Shown here: in pieces, positions 48,329 through 59,361 of the stretch
Layout of the letters: the number at the start of each line of letters is the position of its first letter
Position numbering within the stretch: the stretch's first letter is position 1
Source: Bryum argenteum
Taxonomy: Eukaryota > Streptophyta > Bryopsida > Bryales > Bryaceae
DNA length: 64,000 bases
Assembly: GCA_037043015.1 (NCBI GenBank)
Contig: CM073321.1
Coordinates: forward strand, 27,393,010-27,457,009
Direction: 5' to 3'
Notes under the pieces: model-generated
Told to the model about the DNA's origin: nothing
Databases searched by the model: none
What the model saw: the letters and a program-made list of their open reading frames with translations, nothing else
Translations under genes and position numbers: made by a program

Positions 48329-51300
48329 TGTCGGACCCCGTTTTTTCGATTTTTGGCCATTATGTTTTAATGCGCAGTAAGAATAAGTATAGTGTTTAGA
48401 ATCCGACCTATGTATTTGCTAAGCCGTATAGTATAAGGCAATTACGTTTTTACGAATAAAGGAATTAGTTAAAATCTAGTTTGTGTTAAGTAGGACGGAT
48501 TTGCCAATCCGCACTCTCATCCCCGTCACGGCTAGGAGCGTCTTTGTCGGAAGAGGACGGATTAGGAGTTATGATGGTAGGTGAAGGACGGAGCGGCGAA
48601 GAATTTAATAAAGGCGAGAAATCTAGAAGGCGACTCCGTACGGTGAGGATAATGATGGCGGCGGACCATGTCATGATGGTCGGACTTAACTCCGCCCCCT
48701 CGATATAAGGCAACCCGTCCGCCCCTTGTCACCACCGCCTCCTCGTTCGCGCCCCTTGTCGTCTTGCGCTCCTGTCCTCCGTCTTTCTGCTTTCCGTCCT
48801 TAGCTCCGATCCGGCCCATTGGCCGATCTCAGCCCGGCGACTCTCTATTTCCTTGCGCACTTCTTTCCGATGGCAGGAACGGCGTCCACTTCCGCTCAGG
48901 AGCAAGAGGAGCTGAAGATTTCCATCAAGCTCGTGTCGCCGTGTATTCCGATCGAGGAGGATGAGAAGAAGTCCTTGACGGAAGACCTCGAGAGGATGGG
49001 GTTAGCCGGCCTGCTGGATACGCCCTGGGGTTTGCGCGACGCGGAGATGGTGCGCGAGATCAAGGTCGGAGCGCCAAACCAGTTCGAGGGGACGGTTAGA
49101 GGGAAGCCGGCTTCCTGGACGGCCGACCACTGGAGAGCTGTTTACGGCCTGACCGTAAACAACGGAGTAGGGTTATGCGGCCGGAAACACAAGTGGGCGA
49201 AGAAGGCGTTCCACGGGGATCCGCACAAGAACAATGGCTACTCGATCGAGGATTGCAGGAATCGGAGGGAGCGCGCCGTCATCAAGTTCTTGGCGCCGAT
49301 TATTCACGGAGAGAAGCCGCACCGGATCACCGTACGGCTAGCCAACACCGTCCTGGGCTCCTTGCGCGGCGAACGGGAGGCGGACTGGGGGATGATCATC
49401 CGCGACTTGGTCGCCCGGCTTGCGGAGAACGTAGGTAAAACCCGTCCTAGCCCTATTACTCCTTTCCTTTACCACCTGTACAAGAAGGAGGAGGTGCTGA
49501 CGGAGGAGGAGGAGTCAAATTATGAGATCGCGGTATCGTCGCAAAACAACGGTGTGTTCGAGTGGGAGGAGAGTACGGATAGCAAGGCCGTGTACTCGGA
49601 AGAGGAGGAGGACGAGGTCGGATCAGACGACGGGGACGTTCCACCCGACACACCAGAGGAGCCGGCTCCGGAGGCAACCCCACCGCGGACGCGTCTAGAG
49701 GTAATCATCCTTCCGTCCCCGTCCCCTCCCACGAACCCGACCGAGGCCGGAACTCAGACTGAGGGAGGCCAGCCTTCGAGGCCGGTGGATGAAGGGGAAG
49801 TTACGGCCGATTGGGAGAACCCCATGAATCCGAACGACCCCCGACTTCCCCCACCTCTCAGTCCGTCCGCCAATCACCCGGATCCCATGAGGCGAGCATG
49901 GCACCACTTCACGGAGGCCAGGTGCCAGTACTTCTTCTACCAAGGACTGCTGGCAAAGCTATGCCAAGAATTTGGAGTGAAGACGTTGCTGGAGGTCAAG
50001 GCGAAGTGGGAATCCAAGCCGGACGCGGAGCAGTTTCGACAAATGGAGAAGCAAGTGACCAAGCTGATCCTGGAGAATAGACGTCTTTGTGAGACGGTCA
50101 GAAGAAGGGAGGAGGAACTCCTGGTCGGAAGGCAGGCCGTAATCACGGCAAACGAGCAGGTCGTAAAGCTCGTGGAAATCTGCGAGATTCCGGCCGAGGT
50201 ACTGCAGAGGGCGAACCTGTTCGAGGCCGGAATCCTGGGTCGGAGGTTTTCAAAGCGGAGACGTTCAAGAAGTTCCTCTTGGCGGCGAAGACGTACGCCA
50301 CGAAGGTAGAGAAGAGCAACGCCGAGGTCAAGGTGCTGCTCGACGCCGTCCGGGAGCAGATGAAGGAGGTAGTGATGCCGGCCTTCACTTCTACTCCGGC
50401 CAAGACCCCGCGGCCGGATACTGGCGAGGACGGATCTTCGGGCCCTCGATCCGACCGACACGAAGGGCAAGGCGAAGGTGAAGACGGAGCTGGACGCACC
50501 CGCCCAGCCAGACTCGCCCGGCCAAGAACACGCGCACGCGAAGAGGAAGCTCACGGCCGAAGAATACGAGAAGTCCCGGGCGCGAAGCTTCACGACATCG
50601 GCCTCGAGCATTCGAAGAGGAAGAGTTGAAGAGCGGGGACGAGACTAACTCCGGCCGAGGACGAGTACGTGATAACTAGTACGGGCAAGAGAGTGAAGCG
50701 GGGACGTATCGCAGCCGACGCCATCAAGCGGCGAAGCACGGAGTTAGTTCGCGAAGGAAGAGGTAGGACGTCTTAGAGGACGGTTGTCGCAGAACGGTTG
50801 GGGGTTAGGAGGCCGGATTGGTATCCGTCCTAGCCCGATATAGTATTTTCTTTTTGGGGAATGCGTGCCGCTTTTTGAGGAGTAGGCCTGATAGGCCGGC
50901 GCCGCAATCCAGTTAGGGATCTAAGTCGTTGACTTAGAAGTACTTATAGGTGGGAGTTTTGTCCACCAAAACATTCCTTGCTTGAGTGTTAATCGAACCT
51001 TCTTATGCGCATATTCGGTGTGATCATTTCCCTGTCTCCTTTTCAGTTGAGTGCTTGGAAAGCCGGATCTACTTTTGTGTGTTATGAGTTGGGAGTTAGG
51101 AATCCGGATTCTTTGCTAGATCGTTTCTCTGGAGTTGAAGTCGGGTTGGGCGTATTCTTGAGTGCCTTGTGTCTTGGACTAGTCTAGGTGTCTGAGAGAG
51201 GGAAACTGCTGTGGTAAACACTTACGGTCTGGGAGGGTCTAGGAGTATAGTGTGTGAGGACGGATTCCAATCCGGCCTCCACCGCCTGACTTGGGTTCCT

Positions 51301-51769
51301 CCTGTGGTCTCGCAGGACGGATCGGATCAAGCGTAGTACGTGACCAGAATACGTGTAGACGTCTTCTAGCCGGATTCGGAGCTCTTGGAGTCTGTCATTG
51401 TAGTAAGGGTGATAGGGTAACCAGGACGGCCTGCGTGACCTGCTAGTTCGGACGGATAGGACGGATTAGTTGTGAGGACGTAATGTGTGCCTTAGTGTGT
51501 GTGTGTGTAGAGTCTAAGTGTGGAAGTTTCCGCCACGATAAACATAAGGGAAAGAGTCTTTGTGCATCCCCTCTTGCAAAGGGATACCCTTGCCCCGCAA
51601 GGCTAAAACATGAGTTGGGACTAGGAAACGTTTGTGGGTTTGGTTGTCTTAGCACTACTTGTCTTGGTCACTTCACAGAATCCCTGGAACGATACACGAG
51701 TCACCTGAACACGGGTTTTACACCAATAAACGTGTAAGGGAAGATAAAGTAAATACATGGCATCCGACA
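48329..51769. mobile_element. 3441-bp insertion of unclear class (5-bp duplication, TG...CA ends)
   Basis: CTAGA flanks both ends (48324-48328 and 51770-51774). The termini are TGTCGGA and TCCGACA, a 7-bp inverted pair of TG...CA form. I see no long direct repeats inside, and no primer site or polymerase gene. A TATA-like CGATATAAGG at about 48698-48707 precedes the gene, and AATAAA lies at 51725-51730, close to the right end. GACGGATT-type words recur in both flanking non-coding parts. A very long solo LTR carrying a gene fits the ends and the 5-bp duplication. A DNA transposon with short termini is the alternative. Confidence 0.82.
48870..50638 (+). CDS. Plant retroelement-type protein gene carried by the insertion
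   Basis: From the ATG at 48870 the frame is open for over 450 codons. A conserved-looking globular part (about residues 60-210, with VRGKPASWTADHWRAVYGL and PFLYHLYKKEEVLTEEEES) is followed by an acidic and Pro-rich linker and a C-terminal coiled coil. Near 50240 the coding signal moves to another frame (EVFKAETFKKFLLAAKTYAT). Near 50460 it moves again (KRKLTAEEYEKSRARSF) and runs to about 50650, so two frameshifts are likely. The first part recalls proteins found in plant retroelements (gag or 'putative plant transposon protein' type). I am not certain of that and assign no activity. Confidence 0.5.
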
Positions 51770-51954
51770 CTAGAGATCCAACGCTCTGCAGAGATTTGGA
51801 AGTGCTTCAGTTGTGATAACAACACGTACACCAAATTGACCAAAACATGGGAAGAGTTCCGTGACACAGCAAAGAACTACGACCCTCCACTATCACCATC
51901 CATTTGGGAAGATGCCGTAGAGGAATGTAGTGAAGATAATAGTATCCGTTGGTG

Positions 51955-52017
51955 AGAACAATTTCAATGTGAATGTAGAGGTGTGACGTATGTCAGTCAA
52001 CATAAAATAGTATGGAT

Positions 52018-52064
<47 letters not shown>

Positions 52065-52281
52065 GGTATAAGCTGACTTGATATCAAAAGAGGCGCAACA
52101 TTTTACTTTTAATGTGGAATGTTGTTTAAACCACAATATCAACTTAAAGCTCTCTACGTTGTCGTACATAATCTCTAGAAGAGCATGAAGCCTGTGGAAC
52201 ACATTGGACAATTCCACCTAGGAGAAGTCGCTTGATCTCGTTGAAGCTAAGAGTTGGAGCATGGACAAACAGATCTTTTTC
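51955..52281. repeat. Spacer with a TA microsatellite
   Basis: An alternating TA run of about 42 bp lies at 52019-52061. The rest is non-coding. Confidence 0.8.
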
Positions 52282-55005
52282 TCAATCAAGGCCATAAACC
52301 ACACGGTAAATGTAGTACATGTGCTTGCAATTAGCATAGGATCCACGCAACTTGAACTTGACGTACATGCTTGTAAAGCTAGGGCAAGTACTTTCAGGAA
52401 ATGTACTAATGCTGACCTTGTAGTTTTGAGCATCCTTTTCGGGACCCTTCTTGGAAATGAAATCGATGACGGCCCCGAGTCCCGGGCTTGGCACCAACAT
52501 AACCCGTGTTAGCTGGACATTGAGTAGCATTGCCGATTCCCACTTGTTTAATTGCTCAGTTGCCACCCTCTTTATAGCGTTGCGACAACAGGGAGGAGAG
52601 CTTCGTATGTTGAGGAACTTGTCGGGTTTCTCCGGTGCAGGAATGCTTGCAATACTCGCGGCAATCGCCAAGTCATCGCCAAATTGCCTCTCGCTTGGCA
52701 TAGGAGGTATCTGTTGCAGCTAGAATCTTGCCTCCTCCAATGTGAAAATCTTGCGCGTTGTGAGGTTAGTTCCCTTTAACACCGGCCAGAGACGTAGAAC
52801 CTTGGGCAAATCAGGGAACTACCTCCGCCGCTTCCCCGCTACGCACCCTGCGACATTGTGTGCATAGAAATAGAAGAACTGTGGATAATTCTTGTTCTTA
52901 GAGCGAACATGCTTCACGCCGTGGATGCAGGAGCAGGATCATCATTTTGAAGCCCACGATTGCACTTGCGGTTGGAATCGGGAATTATGGCGGTACAAAT
53001 CCGCGAATCCACTGAATGCATGCGTCAATTTAAGATAACTGAACAACAAACCCGGGACCATATTTCTAAGTGATGTATGAAATGACTGAATATTCACAAT
53101 TAAATGATGAACCGCGATAAATCGTACCATGTTCATGTATCCGCCCCACTGCCAATATCGAAAGTGCCACCATGTCAACCAATTGTCCAGTGCAGGGATT
53201 TCAGAGTCACTTGCTGCTCCACTCATAGACCACCATGAACGAATCCCCATGCATCGAGATTCCGCTTCATTAGTTGTGCGCGCGTCCTTGTACTGGGTGC
53301 AGATTCGCTTGTGCTCGTCTCGTAGTTCAAGCTTAATGTAAGAGTTTGTTGCTCTCTGCACGCAAGTAGTCCAATGTAGTAGACATGAGCATTCCTTATT
53401 TGGCATTGGAACGGATTTATCACTTGAATTGTAGATCTCTCGGACAGCATTCCAGTTAGCCTGCGCGCTGTCAGCCATGAATCCCGCAAAATTGATGTTG
53501 TGAACCCCGTGCTCAGCCACTACGGCATCGATCCCTCTCCACAGGTATGATTGAGCATCTTAGGTTTCGGACATCATGTCGCAAATTGCAATCGTCATCA
53601 CCTCGCGTTACGCTAAGTCGTAAACGTGGCAGACAAAAGTTGTGTACCATTTGATGCGCTTGACGTGATCAAACATCACCCATGCGTATTCTAGATCCCC
53701 TTTAGGTTGCATTCTCTAGACGAGATCAACGCCAGATCCGGGTCCAGTCTCCGACATTTTGAAGACAAACAGCTTGTCGGTCTTACTACCTTGGCGAGGA
53801 AATCTGTTTTCTTGCACATAGGGCCACCGAGAGGTGCCTCTCAATTCGCACACTCCATCGATTATGCCCTTCCTTCCCATCCTTCTGAAGTGAGACACAT
53901 TGTGTCGAATTGTGGAACTCGTGAAGCTCTCAAACTTAAACATAACATCCCGCATTTCAGATTCTGTCAAAAATGACTGAGACTCGCCATCCTTCTTCAA
54001 TAGGTAATCCCCAAGGAACTCAGAGCTTGCAGACAGTGCAATTGCAGAGGGTGAGGCCTTTGGTGATCTTTCAAGCGCACCCTTTAACAAATGGTCGCCG
54101 AGTTCTAAGGACTTCCTACAGGTACCTTTTCCTACCGGGTGAGTGTGCTATCCAATGTGGATACATGCTCTGGTTGTATTTGTATCACCTGTGACATAAT
54201 ACATGATAGCAGAGCATTGCAAAATACAAGTCGGTGGTGCCTTGCATATAGCGCACATCAGTGTCAACTCAGAGTCTGGGCATTTTCCAAGGAACGGCTT
54301 CTTTGCAAAGCCATCACACAACTTCTCATTAATCTCGTCCGCACGCCCCAGCCTGCGAAGAAATCTGCACTCTGGATTCTCACATTGCAAATGACCAGCA
54401 CAAGAAGCTGTGCGGAATGTAGGACCATGGTCATTTTGAATGTTACGAGTCTGCAAATGGCACCATGTGTGACCGTCGTATTGCTTGTCCATCCCCGACA
54501 GTCTCTTCGCGGAGTTTGTCTTGGTGTCCATAGGTGGGGGCGGAAACTCAAAAATTACATTGCTGTCATACTGGGCCGGCAAGAACAAAACAAATGAGTA
54601 CTGATACATACTTTGATCTAAGCTACTGAGTTCGCTCTTGGCCCCCTTCGTGAACTGCAGATTGCGAATGCATGTGACGGCACTGACAGAATCTGTGTTA
54701 AATGGTGGACGCGGAGGCTTCCGGCTTAAACTGTCGTACTTAGAAAGAGACGGTGTTACCGACGTAGTCCGATTAGTCTCCAATAGCTCAGAATCCTGGG
54801 AAGCTGGTACGTCGGTCTCCCTTGTAGCCTCAAGATTACTTTCATCTAATTTGATAATAGGAGTCATCGTTGCACATGACGGGACGACCTCACACTCCGA
54901 CACGGACATTGCAACTACCGGATGAGATTGGATGACAGCACCCTGAACACGATATTGCGACGATTGTAATATCCAAAATACATCTTTCTTAACAAAGGGC
55001 TCCAT
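52282..55005 (-). pseudogene. MULE transposase with GCM1/WRKY-like finger and SWIM-like motif, eight internal stops
   Basis: One frame can be followed from the ATG at 55005 to 52282 (about 907 codons) without a single shift. It is interrupted by TAG 54148-54150, TAG 53716-53718, TAA 53608-53610, TAA 53560-53562, TGA 52942-52944, TGA 52939-52941, TAG 52819-52821 and TAG 52720-52722. Order of parts: a low-complexity N-terminus; a GCM1/WRKY-type finger (DGHTWCHLQTRN, CAGHLQCENPECRFLRR); a conserved ACIHIG...HPVGKGTCRK stretch; a catalytic core with candidate Asp in VMFDHVKRIK and FMADSAQANWN and Glu in NEAESRCMGIRSW; and a SWIM-like CPSF...NCKHMYYIY. MULE transposases with WRKY-GCM1 fingers are known in plants. 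Terminal repeats were not found. Confidence 0.75.
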
Positions 55006-55011
55006 GTGCAC

Positions 55012-57828
55012 ACTCTAAAACAACTTGCCGACATCATCCATGACTTCTTCCTCTAGGAAGATTGAATCTAATTCCAAATTGAACTTTGCAAACAACATTC
55101 TAGCAGTCACAACAATGCAACCATCAGATTGCGGTAGTATACGTAAAGGGGCTCGCCAGCATCTACTCGAATTGTGGCCATTCGTGACTTAAATACTAGA
55201 CGCAAAGAAGCCAAGCAATAAGCACTACTGAATCAGGTACGCTGTTCATTCGAAACAGGTTAAAATTTTGAACAATAGTACGTAGCCGACGAGGATAATA
55301 AGTGCTTAAAGTGGTAGTACTATGAACGATAAAAATGGAGGCTCCACTGACATTGATGGCCTAGGAAGCATACTCTATAGACGTCATGCTGATGATCTGA
55401 CAGATCAGACAATTAAGCATGGGCCGCCAAAGGTATTAAAGGGGCTATGGCAAAAAAGAGGATGTGGGATACTATGGCTTAATAAATCCCATCGGCAGTT
55501 TCATTTCATATCTTGTCATTGATGGCCCTATATGCAGAGTATAAAATATTGAGGCCTTACGGACAAGGACGGCTACTTAGAAGTGTTAATGTGAGTTGGG
55601 TAAAAGAGGTGGTGGTTTGTTATAAAGACGCCTCGTAACTAATAAGAAAACTGCGCCGTTTTAAAAAAAAACGTCTATGGAATTAAAGGCTTCAGTCCAC
55701 GTAGTGTCAGAAATTCTTATTGGGCATCTCCTAGAGTTAAGAATCCGAGCATCTGCCGGGCTTTGCACATTAGGAGGTATGTCTTAGTGATGCCGCAAAA
55801 TATAGCTGAGTATGATCAAAGTAACAAAAGTGCTAGAAGTAAGAAGCGGAAAAAGAGGGTACCTGGGGGACGCTTGTATTTCTCCAAAAAGCAATTGAGT
55901 GCAAGGCAAATGAAGAACAAAGACACTCGAGGCAGCTCAGTCGTTCTAGGCGATACAGCGAAAGCTTTACTTCCGATTTTGGAGAACATTGGATCGGATT
56001 CAGTGATGGAACACGCTACGAAGGGGCGCGCTTGAACCACCTACAGGAGGCGCAAGAATCAGACATGACTGCTAATATTGTCTAATATATGGGAGTAAAT
56101 GTTAGTAAAGATAGACTAATTTGATAAATGATATGCAGGATAGTGAGGTAGACCTTGAAAACAGTCTCATCATGGAGAATCTGAAAGATGAAACTAGTAA
56201 CAACGAGGACAATGAAGAAGGTAAGTAGCATCCAAAGCCTTCTCAGTCAGGAGGAAGTAGGCCATAAATAAACTTGTAGATTTCTTGTTAGTCCTGGATG
56301 ATTGCTCGTAGAAAAATTCAATATCGATATACGTGTTTACCTTGGACAACATCATCACTCGGCACGGAGCACGGAGGTGGCTTGCATTTTGAAGCAAAGA
56401 CCTATCCGCTCAAGGCGGCCCACTTTCATCGGCATCACTCGAGCGAACGGCATCGCAGTCGTCGTGTTCACCAGCGGCGGCGCACGAGAGAGCGCAAAAT
56501 ACTCGCGGCAGCCCTTCGCACGTCCCCTTGGCACAACCTCGATTGGTTCCTCTCACAAGAGGACCTCACACTGTCCGAACAACCTCGATTGGTTCCTTGT
56601 ACAACAGGACCTCACAGTGTCGGCAGAACAAGACCTCGCAGTGTCGGCACACTAGAACTTTGAGAGTGGAAATCGGCTGTGGGGTTTAGGGTTTCTCGGT
56701 CAAAAGCGGCGGCGCAGTCGCAGAGGAGGTTTACCTTCAAATGGCATTCATCCTCATCGCGATCGCAGCCGGAGAAATCGTGATCATCGTCGCCTGCTGC
56801 ACATTGTGATAATCGTCGCCATCATGATCATCGTTGCCGCAACTCGCCGTTCTGGTGCCATGGTCATCATCTCGCCAAAGTCCGCCTGACAACTCGCCGT
56901 CGCCAACTGCACATCGTGATCAACTCGCCATTCGGGGCAAACTCTAGGTTGGGGAGCACTTCGCAGAGGTTTGAAACGCATTCTTGAAATCAATACGTAT
57001 ATTGATTTTGAACTTGGGCTCTTAGATTTTACTCTGATGTATTTTGTTCTCGTGGCTCTGCAGGTTTCGAGCGAGAATTGACTGTCGCAAATTAGTAGTC
57101 GAGTGACCTAGCATGTATTTATGGGCAACTTAAAAGGTACCGTTGACTTCTATGCAGGTCAAGCTATGACGCAGGGGTCGCCGCTCGATGAAGACCCTGC
57201 CACGTCGAAGGATCCATTTCTTGGATCGCCTGCTCTATCGGGAGAGGACGCCGAAGACATTGCCTCACCTGGAGCAACTACACCTATCCCACGTAGAGTC
57301 ATTTGTATTTACGACACGCCATATACTACTCCTGGTAAGAACATTGAATTCCATCATGTCTTTTTACTCTTGTTGTAAATTTAGATGGCTGGGTATGTTG
57401 CCGGCACTCGGGTCTGCGAGGGCCAGTAGTACTCGTCGGATGGAAGCCCGAGTCCTTCGGGACACTATCAAGAGTTGGCAGAGGATATGTTGGCACTTGC
57501 AACGGTGAAGAACGCAGCGAAATGCAATACGTAGTATGAACTGCAGAATTTAGCAAATCATCGAGGGCATTTTGAGGGCAAGTTGATCCCGCCGCTTGTC
57601 CGAGGGCATTTTTGCTTGAGCGTCACCGCGCCCCCCACCACAACTCCCAATTGCAAAGTTTTGACTCGAACAAGCCGTCCCGGCAATCGGGCTGCGTGAA
57701 ATAGAGGGAATTTGGCTAGCTGCATGTTCCCGGTACTACTCCGGTACTCTATAGAGGTCTAGCTGCTAGAATGGAGGATTCTCAAGTCATATAAATACTC
57801 CAAGCTGAGGAGATGTTACCTAATTGAT
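55012..57828. other. Mostly non-coding, two unassigned open stretches
   Basis: An open stretch at about 55763-56035 is Lys/Arg-rich (SKKRKKRVPGGRLYFSKKQL). 57121-57333 is open from an ATG and ends at a plausible donor (GGTAAGAAC). I recognise neither. Otherwise no gene is seen. Confidence 0.35.
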
Positions 57829-58888
57829 TTAGAATTTGGTTACCCAAAGAGTTCGAGTGGAGCACAAGGGAGTATTATGCAACTGGCTTCCGTGCTACTC
57901 GTGTCAAAAATGCCCTAGTGCAAGCTTCTCCTGAGTGGTGCATAACAAATGTACTGCCGCTCATGCTAAGGTATGAGAGTTCCTTTTAAGCAACAGATTG
58001 TATGATCTTTTGAGGAGGATAGTATTTTTCTCTGACATTCCGTTGTGGTGGATCATTGGCAGCGCTCGGGTGGTTGCAGTTGCCTCTTTCACACCGACTT
58101 GCCTCGCATGATCTCCCGGATGAGATCCACTGCTCGCGTTGCAAAGTGAACTTTGAAAACTTGCGATTCGTGCCCAGAATCCATAACTAGGGGAAGATTT
58201 TGGTGGAAAGACTACGTAAGTTGAAAGCACGGAACGTGGATGGTGGTGCTGGGAAACACAGGTACTTGGCTCTACACCTTCATTTTGACAAGGTATGTTT
58301 GCATCGTGCATCATAATACTTTTATGTGCAATTCATCACCAGGCATCCATGATTGAACAGAAGCCTTCTTTTTAATCAACTATTAATGTGGATTGACTCC
58401 ACAAGTAAACAAGGTGTTTGACTTGGTTTTGCTCCGCGTAATTTTTTTTCGGAGAACATTGGGGCACATTCAGCATGTGACGTTGGCGGTGGCAGGGCAG
58501 AAAGAAGAGCGCTTGCGAAATACCGTAGCGTGGTTTGGCAAGGACGTGTTGGTAATGCTCTTCTTTTAGACAAGGAGTTCCGTTATAGGGACAAATGCCC
58601 TATGATACCTGAGGAGGTCGGCATAATTTTGGCAGCTTTAGCCTTCCTGAGCCTCATACACGGCGAGTATTTAGCTAGTTCACGATTCCTGAATTTTCAG
58701 AAGTTTCAGTGGCATTGTATGCTCAAAAACATCCCTCAGTTTACATTGGGCAGTTTTTGTCTAAAAAGGACTGGTTTTCCAGTCGGCCTTGTTTCTTAGG
58801 GCCTTGGACTTCTTTGTTGCAGGTTCATGGGGGCTCTGTGAGGATGGATATTCTCCATACCTTCTTCCCTGACATTCGACCAAAGTCC
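57829..58888 (+). pseudogene. Plant-type O-fucosyltransferase gene fragment, broken and truncated
   Basis: Four exon-like blocks match the plant GDP-fucose protein O-fucosyltransferase family in order: about 57834-57970 (LPKEFEWSTREYYATGF, ITNVLPLMLR), 58063-58292 (HRLASHDLPDEI, CSRCKVNFENLRFVPRI, YLALHLHFDK), about 58455-58682 (SACDVGGGRAERRALAKYR, CPMIPEEVGIILAALAF) and 58823 to about 58888 (VHGGSVRMDILHTFFPDIR). Damage: a one-base frame change near 58093 just before HRLAS, in-frame TAG at 58188-58190, and loss of everything after FFPDIRPK, where a minisatellite begins. The N-terminal part is also missing or unrecognised. Active relatives are Golgi membrane enzymes. This copy cannot make a full enzyme. 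Confidence 0.7.
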
Positions 58889-58889
58889 T

Positions 58890-59360
58890 GACGTACCCTC
58901 TGCGTCCCGAGTCACGGCTTGCCAGCTGCATCGCAGGTCCTGGCGTGCCAGCAACGTCACTAGTCTCGGGGTGCTTGCTCCGACCAAAGTGTTGGCGTGC
59001 CCGCTGCTACAAAAGTTTCGGCATACCTGCTGCGTCCCGAGTCTCGGCATGCCTGCTGAGTCGCGAGTCCCGGCATCCCAGGGACGTCATTAGTCCTGGC
59101 GTACCCGCTCCGTCACAAGTCTTGGCGTGCCCGCTACAATGCAAGTCCCGGCGTACCCACTTCGTCACCAATCCCGGCGTGCCCGCATCGTCGCGAGTCC
59201 CAGCGTACCGACTGCGGTGCGAGTCTCGGCATGTCGGCTGCGGTGCGAGTCCTGGCGTGCCAGCTGCGGTGAGAGTCCCGGCGTACCCACTGCGTCACAA
59301 GTCTCGGCGTGCCCGCTACGATGCGAGTCCCGGCGTACCCACTCCGTCACGAGTCCCGGT
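58890..59360 (+). repeat. 27-bp minisatellite, GAGTCCCGGCGTACCCACTG type
   Basis: About 17 diverged 27-bp units alternate GTCCCGGCGTACC and GTCTCGGCGTGCC forms. Because 27 is a multiple of three, long repetitive open frames appear on both strands; they are not genes. The array starts exactly where O-fucosyltransferase homology stops and runs up to the LTR. Confidence 0.9.
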
Positions 59361-59361
59361 G

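Larger units (their letters stand above)
47926..51954 (+). pseudogene. ADD-like zinc-finger gene, copy 2, split by a mobile element
   Basis: Exon 1 is 47926-48075 (YDCSACGDTRF, then KQHPRLAVGLCCKC). The intron 48076-48194 has GT-AG ends and correct phase. Exon 2 starts at 48195 (KEEFCSWC, then CGTCPKVWCIGCVSNNKGDE). All PHD-like Cys positions are kept. Exon 2 is cut at 48328 by the 3441-bp insertion and resumes after it (IWKCFSCDNNTYTKLTKTW) to a stop at 51954. The codon phase at the duplicated CTAGA agrees on both sides. One in-frame TAG (48243-48245) lies between CFDHH and NMISC. With the stop and the insertion this copy should be dead unless a spliced form bypasses both. Confidence 0.65.

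Noticed and set aside
48329-51769. Ordinary LTR retrotransposon with two LTRs
   Set aside because: The first and last several hundred bases share no similarity beyond the 7-bp ends, and no primer site or polymerase is seen.
52282-55005. A variant genetic code with TAG/TAA read as Gln
   Set aside because: TGA stops also occur in frame. Importin-11, the Harbinger transposase and the MURA exons use CAA and CAG for Gln throughout without internal TAG or TAA codons, except the single MURA TAG. Decay explains the data better.
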